NCBI RefSeq assembly: GCF_001592965.1 | Contig: NZ_LRPC01000001.1 | Span: 1,178,001-1,242,000 of the forward strand | Length of the DNA: 64,000 bases | Direction of reading: 5' to 3' | Origin: Roseivirga spongicola | GTDB lineage: Bacteria; Bacteroidota; Bacteroidia; Cytophagales; Cyclobacteriaceae | Shown: positions 8,448 to 16,993 of the stretch, piece after piece | Layout of the letters: every line of letters begins with the position of its first letter | How positions within the stretch are numbered: position 1 is the first letter of the stretch | Notes under the pieces: model-generated | Told to the model about the DNA's origin: nothing | The model's input: only the letters and a program-made list of their open reading frames with translations | Databases searched by the model: none | Position numbers and translations under genes: made by a program

Positions 8448-9338
8448 ATGTTAAATCCGCTTAAAACAGGTGATAAGGTTGCTATAGTTGCTACTGCCAA
8501 AAGACTTGAAAAGTCTATAGAGGGTGCTATTTCAATTATTGAAAGTTGGGGTCTGGAAGTAGTGCTGGGAACTCATGTGATGGGTTCTGATGAATACTGG
8601 GCTGCAAGCAATGAGCATAGGCTTTCCGATTTACAAGAGGCATTAGACAGTTCTGAAGTTAAAGCCGTCATATTTGCTCGAGGTGGCTATGGAACAACAA
8701 ACATTTTGGATCAGGTAGACTTTTCTACATTTCGGGCTAATCCTATATGGACGATTGGGTTCAGTGATTTAACTAGTTTTCTTCTACAGACCGGCAGAAT
8801 GGGCGTTCCGTCAGTTCATGGGCCCATGGCTTATACCATCGGAAATGATGATGAGTCAGATGAACAACTTAGGCAACTGCTGTTTGGAGAACGGAGCTTC
8901 AGTGCATCTTTATCGGCCAATGATTTGACAAAACAAGGCCAGGTTGAAGGTCAAATTACTGGGGGTAATTTGTATTTGATCTGCGAGTCAATTGGAGCGA
9001 AAAACGAGATAGATACTGATGGAAAGGTGCTCTTTCTTGAAGAAGTTGGAGAAGACTTTTATGCAGTAGATCGAATGCTCAATAAGCTAAAGAGGGTTGG
9101 TAAATTTGAAAACCTCAAAGGGGTTTTGGTTGGTGATTTCACTAATGTGAAAGACTCTAACGGTTACTTTACAAGAAGCTTGAATGAGCTGATTCTGTCT
9201 TATTTTGATGATTTAGAGTGTCCAATTGCTTTTGGTTTTCCTGCAGGGCATGAAGCCAAGAATATTCCTTTAGTGTTTCATCAAAACGCTAAGATTCATA
9301 TTGGTGAGGGAAGCATATTAATTGAGTACTTAGATTAA
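8448..9338 (+). CDS. LD-carboxypeptidase, peptidase family S66
   Basis: A 296-residue serine peptidase of the LdcA/MccF family, which trims the terminal D-Ala from murein tetrapeptides during cell-wall recycling or cleaves related amides. The nucleophile Ser106 lies in GFSDLT, the Glu of the triad in FLEEVGED (198-199), and the His in AGHEAKN (His268). ATG 8448 is used because it follows the terminator and leads directly into LKTGDKVAIVATA, the family N-terminus; the frame is open back to 8406 but that part is terminator sequence. It overlaps the convergent chrA gene by 9 nt. Confidence 0.88.
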   Translation: MLNPLKTGDKVAIVATAKRLEKSIEGAISIIESWGLEVVLGTHVMGSDEYWAASNEHRLSDLQEALDSSEVKAVIFARGGYGTTNILDQVDFSTFRANPIWTIGFSDLTSFLLQTGRMGVPSVHGPMAYTIGNDDESDEQLRQLLFGERSFSASLSANDLTKQGQVEGQITGGNLYLICESIGAKNEIDTDGKVLFLEEVGEDFYAVDRMLNKLKRVGKFENLKGVLVGDFTNVKDSNGYFTRSLNELILSYFDDLECPIAFGFPAGHEAKNIPLVFHQNAKIHIGEGSILIEYLD

Positions 9339-10511
9339 GAACCCTGCGGCTAAACCAGCTAGAATAATTAGTGGAGGTGGTATTTTGGTGTAAGTAAGAA
9401 GTAAGAAAGTACCTATTACTACCGTCACGTTGAGCACAGAATTATCTATTGGCTCAAAAAGCAAGAAGGCTGCAGAGGCCACCATGCCAGCACTAGCAGC
9501 ATGAATGCCTTCTAAAGATGCTCTTACCACCCGATATTTCTTCAGGCTATCCCAAAATCGAATTACAAAGAAGATTAGAAATGTTCCTGGAAGAAATATG
9601 CCGCAAGCGGCTATGAAGCCACCGAGTATTTGAGCACCAAGCCCTAAATCTCTTACAGATAGTGCACCTACAAATGAGCTAACAGAAAACGTAGGGCCAG
9701 GTACAGCTTGTACCATGGCTAAACCTGACAAAAATTCCTCAGAGCTTAAGTATCCTTTAAACTCTACAAACTCCTTATTGAGGAAAGGAATGAGTACCTG
9801 TCCACCACCAAAAATTAAACTACCGTTACGATAGAAGTTTTCGAAGAGTAGAACTATTCTGTCTTGAGTGAAAGCACCAAGGAGCGCAGCCGCAATGAGT
9901 ACAAGTCCCCAGAGTGTAAAATTCCCCCATTTGATTTTGACCTTCTCCTTTACCTCAATTTCTTGCTTTTTGTACTTGAAGGCAGTTAAACAGCCAGCAA
10001 ATACGAGTACAATAGGAAGTGCAGCAGGCTTAGAAATAAAGTAAGTGACAATAGCAGAAAGTGCCATAAGCGCCCCTGCAGTTTTGGTAGTCACCATCTT
10101 GGAGGCTATGATGTAAGCTCCATAACTGATGAACCCTACAGCCATGGGCTGAATAAATTTGGTGAACTCCAGGCTGAAGTTTTTGGTCTGATAATTATCA
10201 ACCAAAATGGCTGCTGTAGTCATTATGGCTACGGCAGGGAGCATCCATACCAAGAGAGTGAGGTAGGCTAGATTGGCCTTGCCAATTCGGAAGCCAATGG
10301 CTGTAATTGTTTGTGTAGAAGTGGGGCCTGGTAGTATCTGACAAAGCGCATAAAGCTCCATCAATTCTTCTTCAGAAATGTAGCCACGCTTTTTAACCAT
10401 AATGTTTAAAAGCATGGCCAAATGAGCTTGAGGGCCACCAAATGCACTGATGGCCAGTATGAATACATCTTTTAAAAAGATGAAATACCGGATGCGCTTA
10501 ACCGCTCCCAA
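9330..10511 (-). CDS. chrA: Chromate efflux transporter, CHR family (ChrA)
   Basis: A 393-residue membrane protein with two tandem CHR domains. The first carries FGGPQAHLA and CQILPGPTSTQ; the second carries FGGGQVLIPFL and VQAVPGPTFSVSS. Such two-domain proteins extrude chromate by an ion-coupled mechanism, although many environmental members have not been tested. About ten or more hydrophobic segments are visible. The start is TTG, 3 nt after the stop of the oxygenase gene; there is no earlier in-frame ATG that avoids that gene. It is last in a co-directional group on the minus strand. Confidence 0.85.
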   Translation of the reverse strand: MGAVKRIRYFIFLKDVFILAISAFGGPQAHLAMLLNIMVKKRGYISEEELMELYALCQILPGPTSTQTITAIGFRIGKANLAYLTLLVWMLPAVAIMTTAAILVDNYQTKNFSLEFTKFIQPMAVGFISYGAYIIASKMVTTKTAGALMALSAIVTYFISKPAALPIVLVFAGCLTAFKYKKQEIEVKEKVKIKWGNFTLWGLVLIAAALLGAFTQDRIVLLFENFYRNGSLIFGGGQVLIPFLNKEFVEFKGYLSSEEFLSGLAMVQAVPGPTFSVSSFVGALSVRDLGLGAQILGGFIAACGIFLPGTFLIFFVIRFWDSLKKYRVVRASLEGIHAASAGMVASAAFLLFEPIDNSVLNVTVVIGTFLLLTYTKIPPPLIILAGLAAGFLI

Positions 10512-10514
10512 TTT

Positions 10515-11489
10515 CTATTTCTTTCGAAGACCTATTTCACGAAGACGCTCTTCCAAAAACTCACCTGCCGTAATGTCATTGTAAAGCTTCGGATGATCTT
10601 CATCTATACAGTTCTCTAGACAGGTCAAGTCCATTTCTGAGCGCGGGTGCATAAAGAATGGAATTGAAAAGCGGCTGGTACCCATTTTCTCCTTAGGAGG
10701 GTTAACCACTCTGTGAATTGTAGACTTAAGTTTGTTATTGGTATGTCTGGAAAGCATATCTCCAACATTCACCACTAATTGCTCAGGTAAAGCGGTAATC
10801 GGAATCCACTCTCCATCATTTCTCAATACCTGAAGACCATCGGCACTAGCTCCCATTAACAAAGTAATCAAGTTAATGTCGCCATGTTCAGCCGCTCTTA
10901 CCGCATCTGCCGGAACTTCATCAGGATTTTCTATTGGGAAGTAATGAATTGGCCTTAAAATACTGTTGCCATTATGGACTTTGCTATCGAAGTAATGCTC
11001 ATCTAGTCCTAAATAAAGGGCTATAGCCTGAAGCATTTTTATTCCCGCAGCTTCTAGTGTTTTATAAACTTCCAGCCCAATTGCTTCCATTTCAGGAAGT
11101 TCATCTGGCCAGATATTGTCTGGATATTGCTCCTTGATTGGATCGTTGTCCGTTACATGTTGGCCTACATGGTAGAATTCCTTCAAGTCGCCAGTGCTTC
11201 TACCTTTAGCGTGCTCTTTTCCTTTACCGATATATCCTCGTTGACCGGCAAGCTCAGGCACTTCATACTTCTGCTTTACCTCATCTGGTAAGGCAAAGAA
11301 TTTCTGAATGGTAGCATATAGCTTTTCGGTCATTTCATCAGTTAAGCCGTGGTTTTTAATGGCCACAAAACCAATGTTGTTATAAGCGTCTCCCAAGGCT
11401 TGCACAAAAGCCGCCTTTTGCTCGGGAGTTCCTTTCGTGAAATGCGCCAAATCTAAAGATGGCACTTCGTCATAAAGTATTGAGCTCAT
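10515..11489 (-). CDS. 2-oxoglutarate/Fe(II)-dependent oxygenase, isopenicillin N synthase-like
   Basis: A 324-residue soluble enzyme of the IPNS/2OG oxygenase superfamily. It has the N-terminal DIOX_N-type region (FVAIKNHGL) and the iron ligands His and Asp in AEHGDINLITLL with the distal His in STIHRVVNPP, followed by RFSIPFF, which provides the Arg-x-Ser that binds the 2-oxoglutarate carboxylate. The substrate cannot be inferred. It lies 3 nt upstream of chrA and 43 nt downstream of recO, so it may be in a longer minus-strand transcript. ATG start. Confidence 0.85.
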   Translation of the reverse strand: MSSILYDEVPSLDLAHFTKGTPEQKAAFVQALGDAYNNIGFVAIKNHGLTDEMTEKLYATIQKFFALPDEVKQKYEVPELAGQRGYIGKGKEHAKGRSTGDLKEFYHVGQHVTDNDPIKEQYPDNIWPDELPEMEAIGLEVYKTLEAAGIKMLQAIALYLGLDEHYFDSKVHNGNSILRPIHYFPIENPDEVPADAVRAAEHGDINLITLLMGASADGLQVLRNDGEWIPITALPEQLVVNVGDMLSRHTNNKLKSTIHRVVNPPKEKMGTSRFSIPFFMHPRSEMDLTCLENCIDEDHPKLYNDITAGEFLEERLREIGLRKK

Positions 11490-11532
11490 GTAATTATCGT
11501 TTGAAGTCTAAAATAAGCAATAAACGTTGAAA

Positions 11533-12225
11533 TCAGCTAGTCATAACTGTTTTCAATACTTCTAAGGATTTGATTTCCTTCAGTGTATCTGTGTGTGTTC
11601 GATAAAACTTAATGATATGATCCAATACATCGCGTCTGAAAGTATTCGGGATTGAAATATTGGCTCCAATGTTTTCATTCATTAATCGGTCTAATAAAGC
11701 CAATTCATTTTCTACCAAACTATAATGAAAACCGGCTTCTTCTAGTTGATAAATCAGGTCTTTACCATTCTCAGGGCCAAAGCCTAAGAAATTAGTAGAC
11801 TTGAGTAAGAGCTGTAGGTGGAAGTTGTTGAAACGTTCTTCCTGATGATCGAAATAGATGAAAGATTGCTCTATAAACTGGTAAAGTGGTTCGTTTTCAG
11901 ACTCATTCCGTAAGACTTTGCTAAACACTTCCATCAAGAAAATACCAATGGCTCTTTTAGTTGGGTCGAAGGGAATAGACGCGTAGCTTACTGAGAACTT
12001 AGCTTCTGAAATTCGCTGAATATCTTTCTCTGGCTTATGATAAACCACCATATCTAGCAGCGAAAGAGGTTGATACAAAGCAGTCTTACCTTTGGCTTTT
12101 TTACTGCGAACTCCATTGACAATGTATGACTGCATGCCGAATTTTCGCGTGAAAATTCTAGCAATAATTGAGGTCTCACTGTATTTAATGGTACCTAAAA
12201 CGATGCCTTGAGTATGATGCAGCAT
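11533..12225 (-). CDS. recO: DNA repair protein RecO
   Basis: A 230-residue recombination mediator that helps load RecA on SSB-coated DNA together with RecR. The OB-fold N-terminus starts with HHTQGIVLGTIKYSETSIIARIFT and continues NGVRSKKAKGK, the RecO pattern. The C-terminal helical domain follows. The protein has no cysteines, so it lacks the zinc finger present in many RecO proteins, as is common in this phylum. The ATG overlaps the TAA of porZ by one base, so the two genes are coupled. Confidence 0.9.
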   Translation of the reverse strand: MLHHTQGIVLGTIKYSETSIIARIFTRKFGMQSYIVNGVRSKKAKGKTALYQPLSLLDMVVYHKPEKDIQRISEAKFSVSYASIPFDPTKRAIGIFLMEVFSKVLRNESENEPLYQFIEQSFIYFDHQEERFNNFHLQLLLKSTNFLGFGPENGKDLIYQLEEAGFHYSLVENELALLDRLMNENIGANISIPNTFRRDVLDHIIKFYRTHTDTLKEIKSLEVLKTVMTS

Positions 12226-14456
12226 TAGATGATAACAATTTTCGCTACATATGTTTCGAGCCCATCTTGGCTAGCACTGAAAACCAGATAAACTCCTGAT
12301 TTTACTCTTGCGTTATTCAAGTCTCTTCCGTTCCAGATGGCAGTGCTGCCATTGGCTCTCACCTCTTTCACTAGTTTGCCAGAAACATCTGTGATTTTAA
12401 GCTGAGCATTATTCACTAAGCCTTCAATTACAATTTGGCCAGTATAGCTTGGTGCTACTGGGTTAGGGTAGACTTTCACGTTTTGGTGCTCATCTGTACC
12501 AATTGTGGCATCACTTCTAAAGCTGATGGCTCCTTTGTCTGTGGTAATCAATACTTCACCAGAAACAGGTTCTATGGCAAGAGAAAGAATATTATTTGAT
12601 GGTAGAGGACTATTGTTGATGGTGAAATGATAGATCAGTTCTTCACCGGTTTCAGAAAAAAGCCAAATGCCATTACTTTTTGTACCGAACCACTTTCTGT
12701 TGGCTGGATCTATTCCAATGTCCGTTATGTATTCGTTTCTCAGTAGTAGTCGATTTTCAAAAATTGGTACCGATGCTGTCAATGAGCCGCCTTCAAGTAT
12801 GCCATACGGGTTAGTGAAAAAGGCTATGCCTTGGCTTGTAGCTACCCAGACAAAAAAGTCTTGGTCTAGCTCAATATCTGTGACTACATTGCTAGGAAGC
12901 CCACCTTGTCCACCATTCAAGTTTAAGTATCTCTCGCGGTTGGAGGTTTCGTTGTAAACAACAATTCCACCACCCTCATTGGGATCAACCGAAAGCCATT
13001 TATCTCCGTTTGGGCCAATGAAAATATCGGTTGTGTATCTGGCAAAAGGATGACTAGGGCTTTGATTTTCCCAGCTGTTGTTGCTTGGGTCGAAGGAAAA
13101 CACATTACTTTCTCTATCGTAGAAGCTAGCCCAAATCAGTCCTTCTTCGTCTGTCGTAATAGATGATAGATTATAGCTGCTATTGATTGAGACAGGCCCT
13201 GAATTTGAAGAGATAAGAGCCTCTGAATTCCCTGCCAGATTGGTCTTGAAAAGCCCTTGATCGTAGGAAGCAAGGTAGATTTCATCGTTCAATTGAACTA
13301 AGTCGATGATCTGACCAATCGGTTCACCTGTTGTAGAAGGTTTGATGTTCAGCCAATTTCTGTCTTCGTGGTTATATAAACTGAAGCTGTTTTCTTCATT
13401 TAAATCTGAGAAGGTTGATGTGTTTAAATAGATTTTGCTGCCAAATAATTCAGCATTGTAGGAAAGGTCGGATGTTGGACCATCCAAAGTGTAGATTCCA
13501 GTTTCTGAAGCACCTTTAATAAGTCGTTGCAGAGACAAACCATCTGTAGCAACCCATATAAATGAACCATCATTTAAGACATGATTGATTCTTGTTCCAT
13601 CTCCTTCAGTGTTGTAGATACTTTCTAGAGATGATTCAGTCAGGTTCAGTACTTGCGTTTCCGAACTCACTAGAACTTCGTTGCCTAAACTTTCCAAGTG
13701 TGTTATGGGTGAAGAAAGGTTCTGATAAAATATCCAGTTCCCATTTTCGCGTTTGAAAAGGTCACTATCACTTGCTGCGAAAAAGCCAAAATTAGTTTGT
13801 ATAATATTCGAGAAGGCTAAGCCAGGTAAGCTTCTTTCCCAATTATTAAAGTCTTGTCGATTGATGTTAGAAGCTAAACTAGCAGCCAAAAGACCATCGG
13901 CCGTAGCAGCAAAAATGCTATCATTATATATCAGCACCTGATTGATGGAAAGAGGCTTTCCTTCTTGGCCAAGGTTTTGATATGCCTCAGTAATTTCATC
14001 TCGGTCAATATTGTAGACAACTACACCAAGGTCTCCTGCAAAGTAGATGTCACGGCTATTATTAGTGATAGATCTAAACTGTTTGGATTGGGTAGTTTCG
14101 AAGTCTTTAACGGTGCTCAGGTTTTTAATTTCTGAGTCTGAAACAAAGTCTATATTACCATTTTGATAGCCAATAATGAGTGTTTCACCGTCAGGCATCA
14201 GGCCTAATGCGCCCACACTCACGTCATTTAGGTCATTGATTTTTGTGAGTTTGCTCAAGCTACCTTCTGCTCTGTCTATGGCAAAAATGGTATTTTCTGT
14301 AGCAGCGTACAGGCTTGAATTGCCTTTTACAATGCTTTTTACGTCAGTATAACTAAAGTTCGATCGCCAACCGAGAACGGGTGTGTTTTGTGCTTTAACA
14401 TGCTGAAAGCACAAAATGAGAATTACCCAAAGTGTAAAGAAGCTACTTTTTCTCAC
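12225..14456 (-). CDS. porZ: PorZ-like T9SS beta-propeller protein with C-terminal sorting domain
   Basis: A 743-residue surface protein. A signal peptide (SSFFTLWVILILCFQHVKAQ) is followed by two-component-regulator-type propeller repeats over most of the chain (for example NVVTDIELDQDFFVWVATSQ and NRKWFGTKSNGIWLF), and a C-terminal type A sorting domain from about VKVYPNPVAP to TYVAKIVII. PorZ is the type IX secretion component that delivers anionic LPS to the sortase PorU; the domain order and the recO neighbour fit it. I chose GTG 14456 because the frame is open further up to 14558 but that part lies inside tdk and is very basic. Confidence 0.82.
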   Translation of the reverse strand: MRKSSFFTLWVILILCFQHVKAQNTPVLGWRSNFSYTDVKSIVKGNSSLYAATENTIFAIDRAEGSLSKLTKINDLNDVSVGALGLMPDGETLIIGYQNGNIDFVSDSEIKNLSTVKDFETTQSKQFRSITNNSRDIYFAGDLGVVVYNIDRDEITEAYQNLGQEGKPLSINQVLIYNDSIFAATADGLLAASLASNINRQDFNNWERSLPGLAFSNIIQTNFGFFAASDSDLFKRENGNWIFYQNLSSPITHLESLGNEVLVSSETQVLNLTESSLESIYNTEGDGTRINHVLNDGSFIWVATDGLSLQRLIKGASETGIYTLDGPTSDLSYNAELFGSKIYLNTSTFSDLNEENSFSLYNHEDRNWLNIKPSTTGEPIGQIIDLVQLNDEIYLASYDQGLFKTNLAGNSEALISSNSGPVSINSSYNLSSITTDEEGLIWASFYDRESNVFSFDPSNNSWENQSPSHPFARYTTDIFIGPNGDKWLSVDPNEGGGIVVYNETSNRERYLNLNGGQGGLPSNVVTDIELDQDFFVWVATSQGIAFFTNPYGILEGGSLTASVPIFENRLLLRNEYITDIGIDPANRKWFGTKSNGIWLFSETGEELIYHFTINNSPLPSNNILSLAIEPVSGEVLITTDKGAISFRSDATIGTDEHQNVKVYPNPVAPSYTGQIVIEGLVNNAQLKITDVSGKLVKEVRANGSTAIWNGRDLNNARVKSGVYLVFSASQDGLETYVAKIVII

Positions 14457-15060
14457 TCGCTTTTTTCTGCTTTTCTTTCTCTCTTTGGCCCTCGTAAAAG
14501 TATTTTCTGTTCCTCGCCTGATAGATGTCTTGTTCACCCAATTCAACCGTTTTTTCACTATCGGTTAACTTGAAAGAGAACGAAGCTAAAGAACCACTTA
14601 CAGCACAAATGGCGTGTAGTTTGGTCACAAACTCAGCGATAGCAAGCAGGTAAGGCATTGGGCCGAAAGGTTTTCCGTTGGCGTCCATGTCTAAGCCAGC
14701 AACAATTACACGTTTTCCATTATTGGCCAGTTTTCTACATACGTCTACCACCTCTTCGTCAAAGAATTGCGCCTCATCTACTCCAATTACATCGCTATCT
14801 CCGGCTAATAGTAGAATATCTGACGCAAACTGAACGGGCGTAGATCTGATAGCTGTCTTATTATGAGACACCACATCTTCATCGTCATAACGCGTATCTA
14901 CTGCAGGCTTAAAAATTTCCACTTTTTGCTTAGCAATAGTGGCTCGTCTCAGCCTCCTGATTAGCTCTTCGGTTTTACCTGAAAACATACAGCCACAGAT
15001 TACCTCAATGCTGCCTGTGGTGTGTTCGCCAGGAATGTTACTTTGTGGTTCAAGAAACAT
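14443..15060 (-). CDS. tdk: Thymidine kinase
   Basis: A type II thymidine kinase of 205 residues that phosphorylates thymidine to dTMP for salvage. The P-loop GCMFSGKT is at residues 23-30, the catalytic Glu96 in VIGVDEAQFFD, and the thymidine-binding lasso region near the C-terminus. The zinc-ribbon CxxC normally found around residue 152 reads ICAVSG, so one Cys is missing. The C-terminal tail is very lysine- and glutamate-rich. It overlaps the start of porZ by 14 nt and follows the ferredoxin gene by 1 nt. Confidence 0.92.
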   Translation of the reverse strand: MFLEPQSNIPGEHTTGSIEVICGCMFSGKTEELIRRLRRATIAKQKVEIFKPAVDTRYDDEDVVSHNKTAIRSTPVQFASDILLLAGDSDVIGVDEAQFFDEEVVDVCRKLANNGKRVIVAGLDMDANGKPFGPMPYLLAIAEFVTKLHAICAVSGSLASFSFKLTDSEKTVELGEQDIYQARNRKYFYEGQREKEKQKKASEKK

Positions 15061-15061
15061 A

Positions 15062-15385
15062 CTAATCAGTATAGGTTATATGTGGAAACTTATTGGTATC
15101 GGCTACACTAACTTCGATATCATCTTGAAGCGTGTTTTGACAGGCCAATCGCTCATTTTCCTTTAATCTACCTAAATCGAGGAACTTTTGCTCATTCTCA
15201 CTTGGCTCTCCAAACTGTTCTAGTCCTTTATGAATCACCAGTTTACAGGTGGTGCATCTTCCTTTGGCTCCACAAGCAAACATCCAGTCTATCTGATTGT
15301 CTTGAATAATCTTAAGAATTGAATCGTTACTAGATGGAACATCAATGAGTGTATTATTCAAATTTCGGATCAGGATTTTGGGCAT
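15062..15385 (-). CDS. 2Fe-2S ferredoxin
   Basis: A 107-residue plant/adrenodoxin-type ferredoxin. Cluster ligands are Cys38, Cys44 and Cys47 in FACGAKGRCTTCK plus Cys82 in RLACQNT, the standard Cx5Cx2C...C arrangement. I use ATG 15385 (MPKILIRNL); the frame stays open to 15430, but that stretch overlaps the start of the divergent gene. The electron partner is unknown; no reductase is adjacent. It is the first gene of a minus-strand group running through tdk, porZ and recO. Confidence 0.88.
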   Translation of the reverse strand: MPKILIRNLNNTLIDVPSSNDSILKIIQDNQIDWMFACGAKGRCTTCKLVIHKGLEQFGEPSENEQKFLDLGRLKENERLACQNTLQDDIEVSVADTNKFPHITYTD

Positions 15386-15404
15386 TATGCTTAATTTAAC
15401 TTTG
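15377..15404 (+). promoter_or_regulatory. Predicted promoter for the gene at 15419
   Basis: TAACTTTG at 15397-15404 is a perfect match to the TAnnTTTG -7 element. TTTG at 15377-15380 lies 16 nt upstream, slightly closer than the usual 19-21. The start codon follows 14 nt after the -7 box. The box lies in the 33-nt gap between two divergent start codons and the upstream half falls within the ferredoxin coding start. Confidence 0.5.
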
Positions 15405-15418
15405 AAAAACTGCCATAC

Positions 15419-16432
15419 ATGCTTTATCAACTAAAACAGTCTCAAATACCTACAGTAAGCCAGAAAATTGGCGAAACCATTTGTGATAAAACCTTTCAAA
15501 ATTATATAAAAATAGATGGCGAACATCTGATTTCATTGACCAATTCACGACAAGTGAATTCGTTTATCATCAGATCACTTTTTAACCAATGGAGAAAGGA
15601 AGTGGAAAGGCTTGAAAGCCCGTATTTTGACTTTAAGCATGAGAAGGTTCAAGAGGCACTGAAAAACTTTATGAATGTACTTTCTAACCACATTAGTATT
15701 GATAGGCATCACTTACAACCCATACTAAGCCAAGCGGTATCGGATACCATTTTAATAGCTTTTGAACCAAGAGCGTATCTGGAAGCGGTTTTGGATAGGT
15801 CTGCTAAGCCTCAAGATTTCAAGCTGCAGTTTAAATACATTAAGAATAACAGAGAGTTGTTTAAACAGCTGGTAGAACAGATTGGTGATTTCGATACCAA
15901 GGCAAGCATACTTCAGGCTTTTGATGGGCTAGCTCATGTTCAACGCGAAGAGATTGATCCGAAAGTATTTTTGGAAAAACTCAATTCATCAAGCTTATTG
16001 GAGGAGCTCTTTGAGGTGAAGGAACTACCTAAGCCAGAGCCTGCTCCAGAACCAGTGCTGGAAGAAAAGCGGGCAGAGGCACCTGCGCCCACTCCAATTA
16101 GGGAGGAGGTTCAACCTAAAGAAGAAAAGCATTCAGCCACTTTAAACGATAAATTCGAAGGTGCACCTAAAGGGCAAACCTTGGCAGAAAGACTTCAGCG
16201 CAAGGTGAATAAATCTATTGAGTCTAGTCTGACTTTAAACGAGAAATTCATGTTTCAGAATAACCTATTCAATGGTGACAATGCTAGAATGAAACAGGCC
16301 TTTGCTGCCATAGATCAAGCACAAGACTTACAAGATGCACTCAACAAGGCCAATACTTTCAACGATGGCTGGGATATGGATAGTGAGGAGGTAGAGGCGT
16401 TTATGGGAGTGTTAGAGCGTAGGTTTGTGTAG
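15419..16432 (+). CDS. Conserved Bacteroidota protein of unknown function
   Basis: A 337-residue soluble protein, not assigned to a named family. Residues 1-200 are mixed helical; residues 201-238 form a linker rich in Pro, Glu and Ala (KPEPAPEPVLEE...), and the C-terminal part (about 239-337) contains two copies of a short motif, ATLNDKF at 240 and LTLNEKF at 271. The second leads into FMFQNNLFNGDNARMKQAF, a pattern I associate with other uncharacterised proteins of the phylum. No signal peptide or membrane segment. It is the only plus-strand gene in a 20-kb minus-strand region and has its own predicted promoter. Confidence 0.7.
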   Translation: MLYQLKQSQIPTVSQKIGETICDKTFQNYIKIDGEHLISLTNSRQVNSFIIRSLFNQWRKEVERLESPYFDFKHEKVQEALKNFMNVLSNHISIDRHHLQPILSQAVSDTILIAFEPRAYLEAVLDRSAKPQDFKLQFKYIKNNRELFKQLVEQIGDFDTKASILQAFDGLAHVQREEIDPKVFLEKLNSSSLLEELFEVKELPKPEPAPEPVLEEKRAEAPAPTPIREEVQPKEEKHSATLNDKFEGAPKGQTLAERLQRKVNKSIESSLTLNEKFMFQNNLFNGDNARMKQAFAAIDQAQDLQDALNKANTFNDGWDMDSEEVEAFMGVLERRFV

Positions 16433-16461
16433 GGTAGTTTCAGTTGGTAAGAATTGAGTTC

Positions 16462-16989
16462 CTAGCTATAGACTATGGATAGGTTTTCTGTTGGAATAGT
16501 CGATTGAAAGAATTTAAGTTGGCTTTCGAACATATAGCCACTGGCAATCATTTCTAGTAGGAATTCTTCACTTTGGATAATGAGTGTCATTTGATCAATG
16601 TGGTATTCAGAAAGATGCAGTCTAAAGTAGCGCGCTTTCCTGAGGGGAAATCCTAGTTTTAATAGCCATGACATAGGAGAATACCAACTTGGATTGACGG
16701 TTTCATTTCCTTTAATGACTATAAGTTTTGCTATGGAATCGAATCTTATAGGAATGTTTTCTATGCTGCTGGATAAATATGCTTTTAGTAGAATTCCGTG
16801 TTCATATTTTTGAAATGAGCATTTAGAGTTCTCTTTAAGTTTTGTGTTTTCTGTAGGGCTTTCAAGTTTCTTCAAAAAGAATGAGGTGCTCCCCAGGGTA
16901 GTTTTTGACTTGAAATCAAATTTAATCGGCTTCCCTAGAATTTTCTCAATTTCAAAATCTGTTAATATTTGCCTCTTGGATTTAGACAT
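16462..16989 (-). CDS. Hypothetical protein at the end of the rod-shape operon
   Basis: A 175-residue protein starting at ATG 16989 (MSKSKRQILTDFEIEK), 4 nt after the rodA stop; the frame is open further into rodA but that start would overlap it. It has no clear membrane segment; the middle shows beta-rich segments (AKLIVIKGNE, MTLIIQSEEF) and one short hydrophobic patch, WYSPMSWLLKLGF. I do not recognise the family. Position suggests co-transcription with rodA, so a link to cell shape is possible but unproven. Confidence 0.6.
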   Translation of the reverse strand: MSKSKRQILTDFEIEKILGKPIKFDFKSKTTLGSTSFFLKKLESPTENTKLKENSKCSFQKYEHGILLKAYLSSSIENIPIRFDSIAKLIVIKGNETVNPSWYSPMSWLLKLGFPLRKARYFRLHLSEYHIDQMTLIIQSEEFLLEMIASGYMFESQLKFFQSTIPTENLSIVYS

Positions 16990-16993
16990 TTTC

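Noticed and set aside
14457-14558. N-terminal extension of PorZ
   Set aside because: It overlaps tdk and is a run of Lys and Arg; a canonical signal peptide starts at GTG 14456.
15386-15430. Longer ferredoxin start
   Set aside because: It overlaps the divergent gene's start and its predicted promoter; the ferredoxin fold begins at MPKIL.
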